A DNA stretch of 24,019 bases from Bacteroidales bacterium (lineage in GTDB: Bacteria > Bacteroidota > Bacteroidia > Bacteroidales > Muribaculaceae): positions 1-24,019 of the forward strand of contig CAADVV010000127.1 in the NCBI GenBank assembly GCA_900752535.1, read 5' to 3'. Shown here piece after piece: positions 22,428-24,019 of this stretch; the first letter of the stretch is position 1; each line of letters begins with the position of its first letter. A model generated the notes under the pieces. That model did not search any database, had not been told where the DNA came from, and saw only the letters and a program-made list of their open reading frames with translations. A program made the translations under genes and the position numbers.

Positions 22428-22488
22428 CAACCGAATCCTTAGGAAACCGTTGTGCCAACGTGGCACGTCCGGGCTAAAGATTCGGTTG
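22428..22488. repeat. 61-base near-palindrome in the leader of the HTH gene
   Basis: The outer arms CAACCGAATCCTTAG (22428-22442) and CTAAAGATTCGGTTG (22474-22488) pair at 14 of 15 positions. Almost centred between them is a second inverted repeat, GTGCCAACGTGGCAC (22452-22466). The structure lies between the -7 element (22489-22496) and the start codon (22422), so it would fall almost wholly in the mRNA leader. No T-run follows, so it is not a simple terminator. Confidence 0.8.
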
Positions 22489-22520
22489 CAAATGTATAAG
22501 GAGATAAATAGGAGAACAAT
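22489..22520 (-). promoter_or_regulatory. Promoter of the HTH-DUF3987-DUF6371 unit
   Basis: On the minus strand TACATTTG (22489-22496) fits the -7 pattern TAnnTTTG. ATTG (22517-22520) lies 20 bases upstream as a near -33 element. Two GGAGA boxes sit inside the spacer (22500 and 22511). Confidence 0.55.
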
Positions 22521-22602
22521 AAGCTTTAATGAGCCTCAAAAGTATCTCCAAACTCTCTCCAAAGCCTCTCCGATGGATAAAAACGAATTCTCCAGATGGA
22601 GA
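22500..22602. repeat. Phased GGAGA/TCTCC box array
   Basis: GGAGA occurs at 22500 and 22511 (11 bases apart). In the opposite orientation TCTCC occurs at 22545, 22556, 22567 and 22589, all in 11-base phase with one position skipped. The first three TCTCC boxes have the form TCTCCAAA or close to it. The last forms a palindrome TCTCCAGATGGAGA (22589-22602). Boxes spaced by one helical turn suggest a cooperatively bound protein, most likely the product of the adjacent HTH gene. Confidence 0.62.
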
Positions 22603-22622
22603 TTTGTTGAGATTGGTGAATT

Positions 22623-23900
22623 TTAACCGGCGAGAAGTTCATTATCAAGGCATCTTGAATTTTTGCCTTTTTTCATCTGGCGGTCAATAAAATCTTCAAA
22701 TTCCTCTTCAGTCATGGGCTCATCGTCTTCATCATCTTCCCCATCTTCCCCATCTTCCCCATCATCATTAGAGTAGTCGTAGTCCTCGTTGTCCCATTCA
22801 TCGTCGTCATCGGGCCTTTCTCCGTCTTCAAACAGCGGAGGCATTCTCACTGGTCGATTTTCTGTTTGGATTGGAGTAATGGGGTCCGCTTCCTCATGAG
22901 GAGTCTCGATTGCTTGAGCTACGGTCGCCGGTCCAGCGTCTTCCGAGATGAAACTTGTTTTTGTGCCCTCGATTGCTTCCGATTGTTGAACTTCGTTTGA
23001 AAGACGATATTCTTCAATCGAGAAATTGTTGTCAAAGCGTTCTTCGATTTTGATCACACCCCTGCGTGGATTCTGTTTGAGTTTCTTTGGAAGCTGATTG
23101 TCTGAAAGACCATCAAGATGATAGTGGAATGTGGTTTTCAGGAAGTGGGTGATGAAGTTGTTTTGTTTTCCGAAGAGCCTTCCCATATTCCATCCATAGT
23201 GCAGCAGTGCCCATTTCTCGACAGGGGCAGAAACTTCAATTCTCCGTATTTTGCCTCCAGCCTCAATTTCTTCGGTGCTACGCGGATCCCAGTTGGGAGT
23301 GGAAGCTTTCTGAAATAATCCCAGCTTTAAAAGAAGTGTCGGGACATCTCGCTGTTTGACGTAGCTACCGAGTACCTCGATGGTATACTCACAGGCGAAT
23401 CTATATACGGCATCTTCCCGAGTCTGTATGAGTTCTGATGCCGAATTTTTCATCTCGTTGATGTTTACAGATACAATGCCATCTTCATCTTTTGAAATCG
23501 TTGCTCCGGTCGGGACTGCAACTTCACGTTTCAGGTCAGACATTACATTGCGCATTATCTGCTCTAAATCATCGCGCGATACCGCACCCTGTTCAGGAGA
23601 AGGGGAAGGCAGTTCTACGGATGACTCTGTTGCAAGTGGTTGGGGTGATGGAGCTTTTACCTTTTCTTCTTTTTCCTTATTTTCGCCGATTAACGGCATG
23701 TCTCTACCGGAAAGGAACTCGACGAGTATTGCATAAAGGGCAAGTCCGCCGATCATAATCAGGCAAAAGAATACGTTGGCATTGAATTCTGATTCTCCTT
23801 TGGAGAGGATGGAGTGGCGGATGACCAATGCCGAAAATATATCGACAGCTATCACCAGCACAAGCAGCCAGGGATGATGGCCTTTGAATAGGTCTTTCAT
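22623..23900 (-). CDS. Membrane protein with highly acidic C-terminal tail
   Basis: A 425-residue protein. Two membrane segments lie at the N-terminus (about 12-31 and 42-62: LLVLVIAVDIFSALVI; VFFCLIMIGGLALYAILVEFL). They are followed by a proline/serine-rich linker (about 80-105), a predicted helical region (LEQIMRNVMSDLKREV), and a soluble domain (about 165-300) with a Trp- and Phe-rich core (VEKWALLHYGWNMGRLFGKQNNFITHFLKTTFHYHL). The tail is extremely acidic (DDDDEWDNEDYDYSNDDGEDGEDGEDDEDDE). I do not recognise the family. It is not coupled to the HTH gene, as a 200-base control region lies between. A membrane role in transfer or element maintenance is possible, but nothing in the sequence proves it. 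Confidence 0.72.
   Translation of the reverse strand: MKDLFKGHHPWLLVLVIAVDIFSALVIRHSILSKGESEFNANVFFCLIMIGGLALYAILVEFLSGRDMPLIGENKEKEEKVKAPSPQPLATESSVELPSPSPEQGAVSRDDLEQIMRNVMSDLKREVAVPTGATISKDEDGIVSVNINEMKNSASELIQTREDAVYRFACEYTIEVLGSYVKQRDVPTLLLKLGLFQKASTPNWDPRSTEEIEAGGKIRRIEVSAPVEKWALLHYGWNMGRLFGKQNNFITHFLKTTFHYHLDGLSDNQLPKKLKQNPRRGVIKIEERFDNNFSIEEYRLSNEVQQSEAIEGTKTSFISEDAGPATVAQAIETPHEEADPITPIQTENRPVRMPPLFEDGERPDDDDEWDNEDYDYSNDDGEDGEDGEDDEDDEPMTEEEFEDFIDRQMKKGKNSRCLDNELLAG
22733..22759 (-). repeat. Nine-base tandem repeat in the acidic tail
   Basis: Three perfect copies of CATCTTCCC (plus strand) encode Gly-Glu-Asp three times in the protein. The unit is a multiple of three, so slippage would change tail length without shifting the frame. 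Confidence 0.85.
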
Positions 23901-24019
23901 ACGGTGGTTGTTTAATCTTATAGTCTAAAATTTGGTGGGTTTAACAAACAACGTTAAAACAGGATGATACTTCCTATTGTTCGGAGGGCAAAGAAGGTAA
24001 AGTCACATCGCGAAATGCG
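23901..24019 (-). other. Upstream stretch, possible tail of a further minus-strand gene
   Basis: Two minus-strand frames are open from the window edge. One would end in FRDVTLPSLPSEQ (stop at 23974-23976), the other in FFALRTIGSIILF (stop at 23954-23956). Either could be the end of a gene lying outside the window; nothing here decides between them. No convincing promoter for the gene at 23900 was seen. Confidence 0.2.

Noticed and set aside
22428..22488. Intrinsic terminator between the 22623 gene and the HTH gene
   Set aside because: There is no T-run on either side, and it sits downstream of a plausible promoter.
22345..22626. A 93-codon plus-strand frame over the control region
   Set aside because: It spans the palindrome and the phased boxes and has no protein-like composition.

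Overview
The window reads as a Bacteroidales (Bacteroides/Prevotella/Muribaculum-type) chromosome segment that carries part of an integrated mobilizable element. The evidence is the gene families (MOBP-type relaxase of the Bacteroides MobB kind, DUF3408, DUF6371, DUF3987, RhuM, DUF6155), the lack of strong Shine-Dalgarno sequences before most starts, and Bacteroidetes-type promoters. Two promoters match TTTG-N19-TAnnTTTG exactly (before 7142 and before the gene ending at 15599) and two more are close (hipB and the 22422 gene). No integrase, rRNA, tRNA or CRISPR array was seen.

Layout. (1) 1-4020, plus strand: a tightly packed, probably chromosomal operon: the tail of a META/HslJ protein, a rhodanese lipoprotein, two small membrane proteins, a RecD2-type helicase and a lipoprotein with a SecD P1-head-like domain. 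Most junctions are 4-base ATGA overlaps. (2) 4021-4252: three direct repeats at an exact 33-base period, possibly the orphan end of an insertion sequence. (3) 4253-6926, minus strand: a DUF6155 protein, an unknown 164-residue protein, and a three-gene hipB-hipS-hipT toxin-antitoxin system with two palindromic operator candidates upstream. (4) 7090-7374, plus strand: a short transcription unit with an excellent promoter and a strong terminator but no clear protein product. (5) 7459-9954, plus strand: an unknown 376-residue protein followed by two overlapping metallophosphoesterases. (6) 10023-15599, minus strand: a zinc alcohol dehydrogenase, RhuM, an orphan antitoxin-like fragment, a DUF2075 nuclease-helicase, a C-terminally damaged Vsr endonuclease and a membrane protein with its own promoter. 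This resembles a defence/accessory island. (7) 15737-22422, minus strand: the mobilization and replication module. In transcription order it holds an HTH protein, a DUF3987 ATPase, a DUF6371 toprim/zinc-finger primase-like protein, DUF3408, a candidate oriT, MobC-like and relaxase genes, a membrane-anchored coiled-coil protein and two tandem paralogues of unknown function, closed by a terminator. (8) 22428-23900: a highly structured control region (61-base near-palindrome plus 11-base-phased GGAGA boxes) and a membrane protein with a very acidic tail.

How it fits together: the minus-strand module from 22422 to 15737 looks like one functional set. The HTH protein probably controls it. DUF3987 and DUF6371 probably supply helicase/primase functions after excision or transfer. 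MobC and the relaxase would nick the inverted-repeat region at 18713-18868. The hipBST system and the DUF2075/Vsr/RhuM set are plausible cargo, but the sequence does not show the element's ends, so which genes travel with it cannot be decided here.
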